A stretch of DNA of 58,883 nucleotides, taken from contig JAHBWA010000044.1 in assembly GCA_019637195.1 (NCBI GenBank), positions 1 through 58,883 of the forward strand, written 5' to 3'. The notes beneath the pieces are model-generated. The model saw only the letters and a program-made list of their open reading frames with translations. It searched no databases and was not told the DNA's origin. This document shows, one piece after another, positions 42,422-50,797 of the stretch (within the stretch, counting starts at the first letter, position 1; the number at the start of each line of letters is the position of its first letter). Source of the stretch: Labilithrix sp. (GTDB lineage: Bacteria; Myxococcota_A; Polyangia; Polyangiales; Polyangiaceae). The translations under genes and the position numbers were made by a program.

Positions 42422-43593
42422 GGAAGCACTCCCCAGTGAAACATCCCGTCCTCGCCTCCGATCCACACGTCGTCCTTCGCCGCTGCCCAGATCGCGCGGA
42501 GGCTGCCGCGGTACGCGCCTCGGTCGACGACCGACCAGGTCTCGCCGTCGAAGTGCAAGGCGGTCCCGTCGTCACCGGCCGCCCAGACGTCGCTCGGCGA
42601 CAGACCGAAGACGGCGTTCAACGTCGCGGTCGTCACCGACGGCGGCGTGTGCCACCCGGCGCCGTCGTAGTGGAGGATCGTCCCGCCTCGGCCGACCGCC
42701 CAGAGCTGCTCGCCGTCGCCCCACGCCGCGAGCAGGTCCTGGAGCGCCGGAGCCGGGATCACGTTACCGGTCCCGAGCACCGCGCGCGCGTCACCTGCGT
42801 CGCCCGCGTCGCCCGCGTCGGCAGGCGCGGCCGGGAGCTCGACCGGATAGCGCACGACGGTGCCGCGATCGCCGACGAGCCAGAGCGGTCCGCCGGGGAC
42901 GAGGAAGCTCGCGCGGAGCGCCAGCTCCTGGCCGACGTCGCTCCAGGGGAGGAACGGGCCCGCAGGATACGTGAGCACCCTCGTGTCGAAGTCGAAGGTG
43001 GCGACCGGTCGCGGGACCGGCGGCGCGTTGTGCGGGCCGATGACGCTCACGTAGACGCCGCCGCCGGGCAGGACGGTGATCGACGACAGGGGCCGGCTCG
43101 GCGACCGCAGCGTCCGGACGCTCTCCCGGTCGAGGCGCCTCCGCAGGACGAGCGTCCCCGAGATCCCCCACGTCTCGTCCTCCGCGAGGAAGAGGCTCGC
43201 GAGCGTGTCGCTGATCCCCGACTCGAGCGCGGTCCACGCCTGCCCGTCGTAGCGCATCAGGAGGCCGCCGGTGCCGCTCGCCCAGACGTCGCTCTTCGAG
43301 CGCCCGCGGATCGCCGTGACGAAGCCCGTCGTGAGCGGCGTCGGCACGCGGCAGAGGCTCCCGGGAGCGCACGGAGCCGCGCCGTCGTCGACGTCCGCGG
43401 CCGCGTCGTCCGGCGCGTCTCCGCCGGCGTCGGGCCGAGGGACGACGGCGCTGCTGTCGGGCTCCGTCGCCTCCGACTCGTCCGACGCGGCGCACGCCGC
43501 GATCGCGAGCAGGGACGTCGAGGCGAGGCCGAGGCACGCCACGCCGAAGGCCGCGCGTCGGGCTCGGCCGCGTCGATCGAACCGAGCGCTCAT
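42418..43593 (-). CDS. Lipoprotein with propeller-like 'DVW' repeats (member 1)
   Basis: 391 residues; ATG at 43593 overlaps the previous stop (ATGA). Signal with 'STSLLAIAAC' (C34). Blades are read as 'GRSKSDVWASGTGGLLMRYD', 'LWLVGDRGTVVRYP', 'LWAVGRGGTILHYDGAGW', 'FGLSPSDVWAAGDDGTALHF' and 'WAAAKDDVWIGGEDGMFHWG'. A GDAGDAGDA tract sits in the middle. It is related to the next gene, which suggests tandem duplication. Confidence 0.85.
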   Translation of the reverse strand: MSARFDRRGRARRAAFGVACLGLASTSLLAIAACAASDESEATEPDSSAVVPRPDAGGDAPDDAAADVDDGAAPCAPGSLCRVPTPLTTGFVTAIRGRSKSDVWASGTGGLLMRYDGQAWTALESGISDTLASLFLAEDETWGISGTLVLRRRLDRESVRTLRSPSRPLSSITVLPGGGVYVSVIGPHNAPPVPRPVATFDFDTRVLTYPAGPFLPWSDVGQELALRASFLVPGGPLWLVGDRGTVVRYPVELPAAPADAGDAGDAGDARAVLGTGNVIPAPALQDLLAAWGDGEQLWAVGRGGTILHYDGAGWHTPPSVTTATLNAVFGLSPSDVWAAGDDGTALHFDGETWSVVDRGAYRGSLRAIWAAAKDDVWIGGEDGMFHWGVLP

Positions 43594-44762
43594 TTCGTCG
43601 GATCTCCCGGCCCGTCGCACGGGGCCATCAGGCATTCGCCGCGCGAGCAGACCTGATCGGGCAGGCAAGCGTTCCCGCAAGCACCGCAGTTGCGGTTGTC
43701 GACGCGCGTGTCGACCTCGCAGCCGTTGTCGGGCTCGCCGTCGCAGTCGGCGTAGCCCTCCGAGCACGCGCCGCCGCAGACGCCGAACGTGCACGTGCTG
43801 TCGAAGTGGGGGCGCAGGAGTCCGGGGCAGCTCTGACCGCAGCCTCCGCAGTTGTGGGGATCGTCGTCGACGCGGACGCAGGTGGTCCCGCAGTAGACCT
43901 CGCGATCGTCGGTGCAGAGGCAGGCGAAGAGGCTGCCCGAGACGCGACCGCAGATCTTGCCCGCCGGACACGCGTCGTTGCACGCGTTGCAGTTCTCCGC
44001 CGTCTGGAGCGTCGTCTCGCAGCCGTCGCTCGGGTCGCCGTTGCAGTCGGCCCGGGTGCGAACCCGGCACTTCTTCACGCCGCACTCCCCGTTCGCGCAG
44101 CCGTAGCGCATGTCCGAAGGGAGCGCCGGCGCGCCCGGGCCGCCGGCGGGATCGCAGACGTTCCCGCACGCCCCGCAGTTGCGGTCGTCGTTGTTCAGGT
44201 TCGTGCACTCGCCGTCGCAAGAGTCCGGCGCGGTGTTGTCTTGGGCGCAGCCGAGGTCGCACTCGCCCCAGTGGCAGGCGACCCCGTCGGGGCACTCGTT
44301 GCCGCAATCGCCGCAGTTGTTCGGATCGAAGGTCGTGTCGATCTCGCAGCCGGTCGACGGATCGCCGTCGCAGTCGCGCGTCCCTTGCTGCCCGCAGGAG
44401 AACGTGCACGCTCCGTCGACGCAGCTCCAGTCGCTCGGGTGCTCGGGATCGCCGCAGCGGATCCCGCAGCCACCGCAGTTCTGATCGTCGCGCAGCAGGT
44501 CGACGTCGCACGGGAACTTCGACGAGGCGCACGTCGCCCAAGGGAGCGAGCAGGTCGTCACCGGACACATCGCCGTCGACTCGGACAACGACGCCTCCAC
44601 CGGGCCGCCGTCCGGCGCCGGCGTGAACGTCGGCTGCTCGTCGCAGAAGCCCTGCTCGCAGTCGACGCCGATGAGCAGATCGCGATCGCTTCCGCACGCC
44701 GCCGTCGCGACGAGCACCGCGAGGAAGGCGGCCGAGGCCACGCGCGCGAGGGTCAGCTTCAT
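43590..44762 (-). CDS. Lipoprotein with Cys-rich 'DCDGDP..GCE..NCGACGN' repeats
   Basis: 390 residues; ATG at 44762 overlaps the upstream stop (ATGA). Signal 'ASAAFLAVLVATAAC' with C23. Several copies of a 35-45-residue disulfide repeat follow: 'DCDGDPSTGCEIDTTFDPNN', 'CGDCGNECPDG'; 'DCNGDPSDGCETTLQTAENC', 'NACNDACPAG'; 'DCDGEPDNGCEVDTRVDNRN', 'CGACGNACLPD'. This repeat is typical of Myxococcota surface proteins. A stalk-like, disulfide-rich surface protein is likely. It is the third gene of the sigma-factor operon. Confidence 0.88.
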   Translation of the reverse strand: MKLTLARVASAAFLAVLVATAACGSDRDLLIGVDCEQGFCDEQPTFTPAPDGGPVEASLSESTAMCPVTTCSLPWATCASSKFPCDVDLLRDDQNCGGCGIRCGDPEHPSDWSCVDGACTFSCGQQGTRDCDGDPSTGCEIDTTFDPNNCGDCGNECPDGVACHWGECDLGCAQDNTAPDSCDGECTNLNNDDRNCGACGNVCDPAGGPGAPALPSDMRYGCANGECGVKKCRVRTRADCNGDPSDGCETTLQTAENCNACNDACPAGKICGRVSGSLFACLCTDDREVYCGTTCVRVDDDPHNCGGCGQSCPGLLRPHFDSTCTFGVCGGACSEGYADCDGEPDNGCEVDTRVDNRNCGACGNACLPDQVCSRGECLMAPCDGPGDPTK

Positions 44763-45520
44763 CGGCCAGCTCCCGTCGCGGCGCGCCCCGCGCAGCTCGC
44801 CTCGACGCGGCGGGTGAGCGGGCTCTCCGCGCGCCCGTCGAGGAACGGCCGCGCCTCGCGCACGGCCTCGTCGCGACGCCCGAGGCTGCAGAGGACGACG
44901 ACGCGCTCGGCGGCGCGATCGTCCGCGAGCCAGCCGCTCGGGAAGAGGCGCGCGTGCTCGCCGAGGAGCGCGAGGGCCGCCTCCCCGTCGCCGGCCTTGA
45001 GGGCCGCGCGCGCCTGCGCGAGGAGACGCGTCTCGTGGGCGAGCGCGTCGGGCGCCGGCGCTGGAGCGACCGTTGGCGCAGGAGCGACCGTTGGCGCAGG
45101 AGCGACCGCTGCTTGCGGAGGAGCGACCGCCAGCGACGACGGCGGCTTCACGTCCGTGCCCGCGGGCGGAGGCGCCGCGCTCGGGAGCGACTCGACCGCG
45201 ACCGACGGCACCACCGGCGTGCTCTCCGAAGCCGCGACGGAAGGCGCTGCCGCGACGGACACCTCCGGCGAGGCGGGGGACTCCGCGATCGCGCCGGCGT
45301 AGACCGCGCCCGCCAGAGCCAGGCACGACGCGCCTACGAAGAGGAGCGCCTTGCTGCCGCTCGTCGTGGCGACGCCGGCCGCCGGCGACGGCGACGCGAC
45401 GTCCTGCGCGAGGGACGCCTGGATCCGGGCGATGATGCGCTCGGCGTGTTCGTCTGGCAGCTCGTACTCGTCCGCGAGCGGCGCGAGGAGCGACGGCTCG
45501 TCACCGGGATCGATGCTCAC
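44759..45520 (-). CDS. Single-span membrane protein with TPR-like C-terminus, probable partner of the sigma factor
   Basis: 253 residues; GTG at 45520 overlaps the sigma-factor stop (GTGA). A cytoplasmic head of about 55 residues ('DEHAERIIARIQASL') is followed by one membrane helix ('ALLFVGASCLALAGAVYAGA') and a Pro/Ala/Val linker, including an 18-base DNA repeat giving PTVAPA twice. A helical repeat domain ends it ('LLAQARAALKAGDGEAALAL' onward). Position and topology (inside head, outside sensor) fit an anti-sigma factor, but no ZAS zinc motif (HxxxCxxC) is present, so this role is inference. Confidence 0.75.
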   Translation of the reverse strand: MSIDPGDEPSLLAPLADEYELPDEHAERIIARIQASLAQDVASPSPAAGVATTSGSKALLFVGASCLALAGAVYAGAIAESPASPEVSVAAAPSVAASESTPVVPSVAVESLPSAAPPPAGTDVKPPSSLAVAPPQAAVAPAPTVAPAPTVAPAPAPDALAHETRLLAQARAALKAGDGEAALALLGEHARLFPSGWLADDRAAERVVVLCSLGRRDEAVREARPFLDGRAESPLTRRVEASCAGRAATGAGR

Positions 45521-46164
45521 TTGTACCTCCAGCCATCTCGCGCGCGGCGTCGCGCGATCTCCACCTCGACCTGCGCCCGGGCGAGACGCAGGCGACTCGT
45601 CGCGGTGCTCGGGTTGATCCCGAGGATCTCGGCGATCGCGGGCACGGGCTTCTCCTCGAGCTCGGCGAGGACCAGCACGGCTCGCCGCTCGGGCTCGAGG
45701 CCGTCGAGGATCTCCTCGAGGATCCGCGCGGCCTCGCTCACCTCGGCGCTCTTGTCCGGCGCCGCCGCGGTCGAGCCCGGCAGGACGTCGAGATCGACGC
45801 CGTCCTCCGTGCGCGCGGTCCGCCGTCGATAGGAGCGGCGGTGATGCTGGACCACGTGGACGAGGATCGCGAAGAGCCACGAGCGGTCGAACCCCTGCGC
45901 CTGGTACGATCCGGCGCGCCGGTGAGCCGCGATGAAGGTCTCCTGGACCGCGTCGTCGGCCTCGGAGGCCGTGAGCCCGAGGCGGCGCGCCGACTTCCAG
46001 ACGTACTTGACGTGGCTACGGTAGAGCTCGCCGAGATCGGTCGGTGCCTCGCCCTCGCCGAGCGCGACGCGCTGGATCCCCGACGCCGGCGGGCGCGACG
46101 CGATCTCCGTCGGTCCGGAGGAGGACCGCTCGGCGCGGAGGTAGCCGGCCCAGAACGAGGACAT
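45517..46164 (-). CDS. ECF-type RNA polymerase sigma-70 factor
   Basis: 215 residues. Region 2: 'LYRSHVKYVWKSARRLGLTA', 'SEADDAVQETFIAAHRRAG' and 'WLFAILVHVVQHHRR'. Region 4: 'LEEILDGLEPERRAVLVLAE' and 'PVPAIAEILGINPSTATSRL' (helix-turn-helix for -35 recognition), then 'RLARAQVEVEI'. No region 3, as in extracytoplasmic-function sigma factors. A nonconserved head of about 42 residues precedes region 2, so a later start is possible. It leads six envelope-protein genes, five of them linked in a chain of 4-base overlaps, and probably controls them. Confidence 0.93.
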   Translation of the reverse strand: MSSFWAGYLRAERSSSGPTEIASRPPASGIQRVALGEGEAPTDLGELYRSHVKYVWKSARRLGLTASEADDAVQETFIAAHRRAGSYQAQGFDRSWLFAILVHVVQHHRRSYRRRTARTEDGVDLDVLPGSTAAAPDKSAEVSEAARILEEILDGLEPERRAVLVLAELEEKPVPAIAEILGINPSTATSRLRLARAQVEVEIARRRARDGWRYK

Positions 46165-46165
46165 C

Positions 46166-46188
46166 GGGGGTGCATTCCCGGCACCCCC
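46166..46188. promoter_or_regulatory. Perfect hairpin directly before the sigma-factor start
   Basis: GGGGGTGC / GCACCCCC, 8-bp stem with a 7-base loop. On the minus strand it ends one base before the ATG at 46164, over the place of the ribosome site. It may end the upstream transcript or mask the start codon. Confidence 0.5.
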
Positions 46189-46210
46189 CTCGACCCATCA
46201 CGAAAAGAGC

Positions 46211-47140
46211 TCAGGGCAGGAGAATTTCCGCGCCGAGCGTCAGCCGCGGGGCGAGCGCGGCGGGGGTGTGCAGGCGGACGCTGTCCGCCTGCGTTCCCAG
46301 CGCGAAGCGCGGCGCGTCGAACGGGACGAGCAGGTCGGCGCGCGCGAAGGCCCCGAGCCACCGAGCCGCGCGCGCCTCGAGCCTCGCCCCCACCACGGCG
46401 GTCGCCCACACGGCGGACGACGTCGACGGCCGCCGGATGCCGAAGCCGCGCGCTCGCACGTAAGTCGCCTCGACGTTCACCGCAGGCCCGAGCGCGAAGA
46501 TCCCCAGCGGCAGCAGGTAGCCCGCGAACGCGCCGCCCTCCAGCATGTCGATCGAGGCGCCGGCGCTCCGGTCGAAGTGCGGAGTCTGACGGAGGGCCAG
46601 CGTCCCGAGCGCTCCGACGCGGACGCGATCGCGGCGCACGCCGACGCTCGCGACGAGGCCGGGGCTCGGCTCGGGGAGCGGGCCCCAGACGACCGAGCCG
46701 CCGAGGCCGAGCGCGACCCGGGTGCCCGCCTCCGGCGCCGGTGACGCGCGCGGCGCCGGCGCCTCTCGCGGAAGAGGCGAAACGCGAGCAGACGGCGACT
46801 CGTCCGGCGGGCGCGGCCCATCGGCGATCGCCCGCGCAGGCGGAGCCCCCTCGGCGTCGGCGCTCCGCGTCGGATCGATCGCGAGCGCGACGACGACGGC
46901 GAACGCATCGGCGAGCGTGGCGCAGGCGGCCGAGTCGATCGAGCGCGCGTCCGCCACGTCACCGGTGCGCACGGTGAGCTCGAGACGAAAGCGACCGTCC
47001 TCCGTCCGCGCGATCGCCCCGCGCGCGACGGCGCGGCTCGCGTCGGTGAGCGGCCCGCGCAGGATCGCCTCGACGCGGCCACGAACGGCCTCGGCGTCCG
47101 GACAGCCATCCGGCGCCTGCCACTCGAGCTCGAGCGGCAA
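46211..47140 (-). CDS. Outer-membrane-like protein with 'GCP' head domain; separated from its signal peptide by an in-frame TAG
   Basis: 309 residues if read from the TTG at 47140, but a signal peptide (47147-47212) is in the same frame just before a TAG at 47144-47146. 'LEWQAPDGCPDAEAVRGRVE', 'ARSIDSAACATLADAFAVVV' and 'ALAIDP' make up a head domain often found next to sigma-factor operons in Myxococcota. A Pro-rich linker and a C-terminal half with alternating strands ('VALGLGGSVVWGPLPEPSPG' to 'RLTLGAEILLP') suggest a beta-barrel ending in a hydrophobic residue. Without a signal peptide the visible start would leave it in the cytoplasm, so it is probably a pseudogene or a sequence error. 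Confidence 0.7.
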   Translation of the reverse strand: MPLELEWQAPDGCPDAEAVRGRVEAILRGPLTDASRAVARGAIARTEDGRFRLELTVRTGDVADARSIDSAACATLADAFAVVVALAIDPTRSADAEGAPPARAIADGPRPPDESPSARVSPLPREAPAPRASPAPEAGTRVALGLGGSVVWGPLPEPSPGLVASVGVRRDRVRVGALGTLALRQTPHFDRSAGASIDMLEGGAFAGYLLPLGIFALGPAVNVEATYVRARGFGIRRPSTSSAVWATAVVGARLEARAARWLGAFARADLLVPFDAPRFALGTQADSVRLHTPAALAPRLTLGAEILLP

Positions 47141-47143
47141 GAG

Positions 47144-47212
47144 CTAAGCGTCCGCCACCGCCAGCCGAGTCGTGCTCACGATCGCGCCGATCGCGAGCGC
47201 CGGCCAAGCCAT
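47144..47212 (-). other. Detached signal peptide of the preceding gene, ended by TAG
   Basis: ATG at 47212 gives 22 residues, 'MAWPALAIGAIVSTTRLAVA' plus DA, ending in a good signal-peptidase site; then TAG. Codons resume in the same frame with Leu-Leu-Pro-Leu-Glu-Leu-Glu. GCGAGGAG lies upstream. Confidence 0.7.
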
Positions 47213-47280
47213 CCTCACGGCGCCCAGCCTATCGCGGCTCCTCGCGCGAAGCACCGGCCGCGCGCCGGGGGCGATGGCGC

Positions 47281-48216
47281 TCAGCGCATCGGACGACGAC
47301 GCGATCCGGGCGCCTCGTCGTCGAGCATGATCACCTCCGGCTTCGCGCCGCGGCGATCGAGCTCTCCCACGACGCGCACGGCCTGATCGAGCTTGCGCCG
47401 GTACGGCCCCGCGCCCATTCGCAGGACGATGCCGCTCTTGCCGACCGTGAGCGTCAGGTCGCCGTTCGGCTCGACGTGCACCTCCTGCATCGGAGAGCGC
47501 TGCGCGAGCGGCGAGCGGTCGTAGTCGTAAGCCAGATCGAGGGCCTGGCGGATCGTCCGCGTCGCGCCCTCGCGATCCTCGAGGAGCGTCTTCAAGACGA
47601 TGCCGGTGACGACGTGGAAGTCGAGGGGATCTCCAGCCTCGATGCGCTTGATGATGACGCCGTCGCGCGTGACGAGGTACGTGCCCGCGGGGGTCGCCGG
47701 CGCCGACTCGGTCGCGGCGCCCTCGGCGACGGCGACGACGCCGGCGGCTTCGCGCTCGGTGACGCGGATCGAGATCGTCCCGGGCAGCTGGCGACCGACC
47801 TCGGCGCTCTCGATCCACGGATCCGACGCGAGGCGAGCGCGCGCGCGATCGAGATCGAGCGAGAAGACGTTCTCGCCCTTGGCGATCCCGGCGATGCCCG
47901 CGAGGTCCTCGGGCCCGCGGCGCTTGCCGCCCGACGTGACGATCTCGCTCACCGCGAAGCGCGGGCTCGTCCGCACGTAGCGCCGCGCCCCCCAGACGAC
48001 CCCCGAGCCGATGCCGACGACCATCGCGAGGCCGACGACCGCGCGGAGCACGCGGAAGAGGCGCGACTCGCCGGCGGGCTTCGCGCGCGGCGCCGGACAC
48101 GGCGCGACGTCGCCCGACACCGGCGGAGGCAGGCTGCCCGAGCTCCGATCGCGCCGGCGCACGTTCTTCGCCGGCGCGAGGCCGTTCGAGCGCGGAGAGA
48201 TCGACGGAGGGCTCAC
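47281..48216 (-). CDS. ftsQ: Cell division protein FtsQ (POTRA domain)
   Basis: 311 residues; GTG start in a GTGA overlap with the murC stop. A basic cytoplasmic N-terminus and one membrane helix ('VLRAVVGLAMVVGIGSGVVW', about 56-75) precede a POTRA domain ('FAVSEIVTSGGKRRGPEDLA', 'NVFSLDLDRARARLASDPWI') and the beta domain ('VTEREAAGVV', 'YLVTRDGVIIKRIEAGDPLD'). FtsQ bridges FtsA/FtsZ and the septal wall synthases in the periplasm, with FtsB and FtsL. It ends the mraY-ftsQ block; the usual next gene, ftsA, is far downstream. Confidence 0.92.
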   Translation of the reverse strand: MSPPSISPRSNGLAPAKNVRRRDRSSGSLPPPVSGDVAPCPAPRAKPAGESRLFRVLRAVVGLAMVVGIGSGVVWGARRYVRTSPRFAVSEIVTSGGKRRGPEDLAGIAGIAKGENVFSLDLDRARARLASDPWIESAEVGRQLPGTISIRVTEREAAGVVAVAEGAATESAPATPAGTYLVTRDGVIIKRIEAGDPLDFHVVTGIVLKTLLEDREGATRTIRQALDLAYDYDRSPLAQRSPMQEVHVEPNGDLTLTVGKSGIVLRMGAGPYRRKLDQAVRVVGELDRRGAKPEVIMLDDEAPGSRRRPMR

Positions 48217-49628
48217 GCTCGCACCCCCGCCGCGGCGTCGAGCCGGGCCGCGAGCTTCTTGGCGCTGGCGTTGATGTCCCCCGCGCCGAGCGCGATCACG
48301 AGATCGCCGGGCAGCACCTCCTCGAAGAGCGCGGCCTCGACGTCGTTCTTGTCGGGGACGTAGCGCACGGCGTGGTGGCCGTGCGCGCGGATCGCCTCGG
48401 CGAGCTCCTTGCCGGTCGCGCCCTCGATCGGCTTCTCGCCCGCGGGGTACACCTCGGTCACGATGACGAGGTCGGCCTTGTTGAACGAGCGGGTGAACTC
48501 GTCGAAGAGGTCGCGCGTGCGCGTGTAGCGGTGGGGCTGGAAGGCGACGACGACGCGGCGGTCGAAGCCCGCCTGCGCGGCGTCGAGCGTAGCCTCGATC
48601 TCGGCCGGGTGATGGCCGTAGTCGTCGACGATCATCACGTCACCCTCCTCGCCGTCCTTCGCCAGCAAGGGCTGTCCGACGACCGTGAAGCGGCGCTGCA
48701 CGCCGTGGAAGCCGGCGATCGCCTCGCGGACGATGTCGAACGGGACCTCGAGCTCGTCGGCCACCGCGATCACCGCGAGCGCGTTCAAGATGTTGTGCGC
48801 GCCCGGCATCCGCACCGTGAACGAGCCGAGCGACTCACCGCGCCGGTGGACCTCGAAGTGCGTCTCGAGGCCGGCGAAGACCGGGTTCTTCGCGCGGTAG
48901 TCCGCCTGCCGTGAGACGCCGTAGGTGACGTGCCGGCGACCGACCTTCGGGAGGATCGCCTGGACGTGCGGGTGGTCGATGCACAGCACCGCCAGCCCAT
49001 AGAAGGGGATCTTGTTGGCGAACGCGACGAAGGCGTCCTTGACGTTCTCGTGGCTCCCGTAGTGGTCGAGGTGCTCGGCGTCGATGTTCGTGATGACGCC
49101 GATGGTGGGCGTGAGCTTGAGGAACGAGCCGTCGCTCTCGTCGGCCTCGGCCACGAAGAGGTCGCCCGCTCCGAGGCGGGCGTTCGACCCGAGCGCGTTG
49201 ACCTTGCCGCCGACCACCACGGTCGGATCGAGCCCGGCGTGGCGGAGGACGGTCGCGACGAGCGAGGTCGTCGTCGTCTTGCCGTGCGACCCCGCGAGGA
49301 GCACGCAGTACTTCACGCGCATCAGCTCGGCGAGCATCTCGGCGCGCGGGATGATCGGGATCTCGAGCGCGCGCGCGCGGAGGATCTCCGGATTGTCGGG
49401 CTTGATCGCGCTCGAGAAGACGACGACGTCGGCGCCCTCGACGTTCTCGGCGCGGTGCCCGACGTCGACGCGGACGCCCATCGACTCGAGGCGGCGCGTG
49501 ATGTCGTTCGGCTTCATGTCGGAGCCGGAGACGTCGAACTCCATCGTGCGCAGGATCTCGGCGAGGCCGCTCATCCCGATCCCGCCGACGCCGACGAAGT
49601 GAGCGTGGCGCATCCGACCACGAAACAT
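48213..49628 (-). CDS. murC: UDP-N-acetylmuramate--L-alanine ligase MurC
   Basis: 471 residues from ATG 49628, which shares one base with the murG stop. Adds L-Ala to UDP-MurNAc in the cytoplasm with ATP. Motifs: 'HFVGVGGIGMSGLAEIL' (UDP-binding), P-loop GSHGKTTTT (113-121), 'EADESDGSFLKL' and 'DDYGHHPAEIEATL'. Normal length for the family. murB, which often follows murC, is absent here. Confidence 0.97.
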   Translation of the reverse strand: MFRGRMRHAHFVGVGGIGMSGLAEILRTMEFDVSGSDMKPNDITRRLESMGVRVDVGHRAENVEGADVVVFSSAIKPDNPEILRARALEIPIIPRAEMLAELMRVKYCVLLAGSHGKTTTTSLVATVLRHAGLDPTVVVGGKVNALGSNARLGAGDLFVAEADESDGSFLKLTPTIGVITNIDAEHLDHYGSHENVKDAFVAFANKIPFYGLAVLCIDHPHVQAILPKVGRRHVTYGVSRQADYRAKNPVFAGLETHFEVHRRGESLGSFTVRMPGAHNILNALAVIAVADELEVPFDIVREAIAGFHGVQRRFTVVGQPLLAKDGEEGDVMIVDDYGHHPAEIEATLDAAQAGFDRRVVVAFQPHRYTRTRDLFDEFTRSFNKADLVIVTEVYPAGEKPIEGATGKELAEAIRAHGHHAVRYVPDKNDVEAALFEEVLPGDLVIALGAGDINASAKKLAARLDAAAGVRA

Positions 49629-50794
49629 CAGGAGACCTCCTTCTTCGCCGTCGGGGCGGCGCGGAAGCGCGACGAGCTGCCGTTGGTCGCGCCGTTCGTC
49701 CGCTCCGGCTTCTTCACGGCGATCCGCGCGAGGCCGAGGAGGTCCTTCGCGATGTCCTCGGCGGCGTGGGGCCGGCCATGCTCGCGCGCGGCGTCGGCCA
49801 TGCGCGCCCGCCGCGCGTCGTCCCCGAGCAGCTTCGCGATCTCGTCCGCGAGGCGCGCCTCGTCGGCCGCCTCCTGACGGACGCAGACCGCGCCGCCGGC
49901 CTCGGCGAGCGACAGCGCGTTCTTCGCCTGGTGGTCGTCGGCGGCGTGCGGGAACGGGACGAAGATCGCCGCGCGCCCGATCGCCGAGATCTCCGCGACC
50001 GTCACCGCGCCCGACCGGGCGACGATCAGGTCCGCGGCCGTCATGCGCGCGGCGACGTCGTCGAGGAAGGGCACGACCTCGACGTCGCGGACGCCGTGCT
50101 CCGCGTAGGCCGCGCGGACGCTCGCGTCGCGATCGCGCCCCGCCTGGTGGACGACGGTGAACGGCGCCGCTCCCGCGGACGCGCGCGCGACGGCGCGCGG
50201 GAGCACCTCGTTGAGCGCCTGCGCGCCCTGGCTCCCGCCGAGCACCAGCAAGCGCCGCGGCCCCGCGGACGGCGCGTAGGCACGCGGCTCGAAGCCGGAG
50301 CGGAGCGGGACGCCGTAGAGGCGCGCCTTGTCTCGGCCGAAATGCGCCCCCGTCTTCGGCCACGCGATGTAGGCGCGCTTGGCGAAAGGAGCGAGCAGCT
50401 TGTTGGCGAGGCCGAGGGTGCTGTTCGGCTCGAGGATCGCCAGCGGCACCCGCTGGGACACGCACGCCAGCGCCGCGGGCCCCGCCGCGTAGCCGCCGAC
50501 GCTGAGCACCGCCGCGGGCGAGAGCCGCCGCACGATCGCGCGGGCCTTCTGCGTCGCCTTGGCGGCGATCAGCGCGCCGCGGATGGCGCGGCCCGGGCCG
50601 CCACCCTTCATCGGCGAGACATCCAGCAGCTCGAGGGCGTAGCCGTGCTCGGGCACGACGCGCGCCTCGAGCCCGCGCGGCGAGCCGGCGAACACCACGT
50701 CGACGTCGGCGAGGCGACCGAGCGCGCGCGCCACCGCGAGCCCGGGGAACACGTGACCGCCCGTTCCGCCGCCGGCGACGAGGATCCAGCGCAT
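49628..50794 (-). CDS. murG: UDP-GlcNAc--lipid I N-acetylglucosaminyltransferase MurG
   Basis: 388 residues. Converts lipid I to lipid II at the inner face of the membrane. The acceptor loop GGGTGGHVFP is at 8-17; 'VLSVGGYAAGPAALA', 'LAILEPNSTLGLANKLL' and the donor-site 'LVLGGSQGAQALNEVLP' and 'ARSGAVTVAEISAIGRAAIF' are typical. A tail of about 20 polar residues extends beyond the family's usual end. It starts 3 bases after ftsW. Confidence 0.97.
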   Translation of the reverse strand: MRWILVAGGGTGGHVFPGLAVARALGRLADVDVVFAGSPRGLEARVVPEHGYALELLDVSPMKGGGPGRAIRGALIAAKATQKARAIVRRLSPAAVLSVGGYAAGPAALACVSQRVPLAILEPNSTLGLANKLLAPFAKRAYIAWPKTGAHFGRDKARLYGVPLRSGFEPRAYAPSAGPRRLLVLGGSQGAQALNEVLPRAVARASAGAAPFTVVHQAGRDRDASVRAAYAEHGVRDVEVVPFLDDVAARMTAADLIVARSGAVTVAEISAIGRAAIFVPFPHAADDHQAKNALSLAEAGGAVCVRQEAADEARLADEIAKLLGDDARRARMADAAREHGRPHAAEDIAKDLLGLARIAVKKPERTNGATNGSSSRFRAAPTAKKEVS

Positions 50795-50797
50795 CGG

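Noticed and set aside
44759..45520. Classical zinc anti-sigma factor
   Set aside because: Topology and position fit, but the HxxxCxxC motif is missing, so only a possible partner role is stated.
47144..47146. TAG read as pyrrolysine
   Set aside because: No Pyl genes or methylamine methyltransferase are in view; a point mutation or sequencing error is far simpler.
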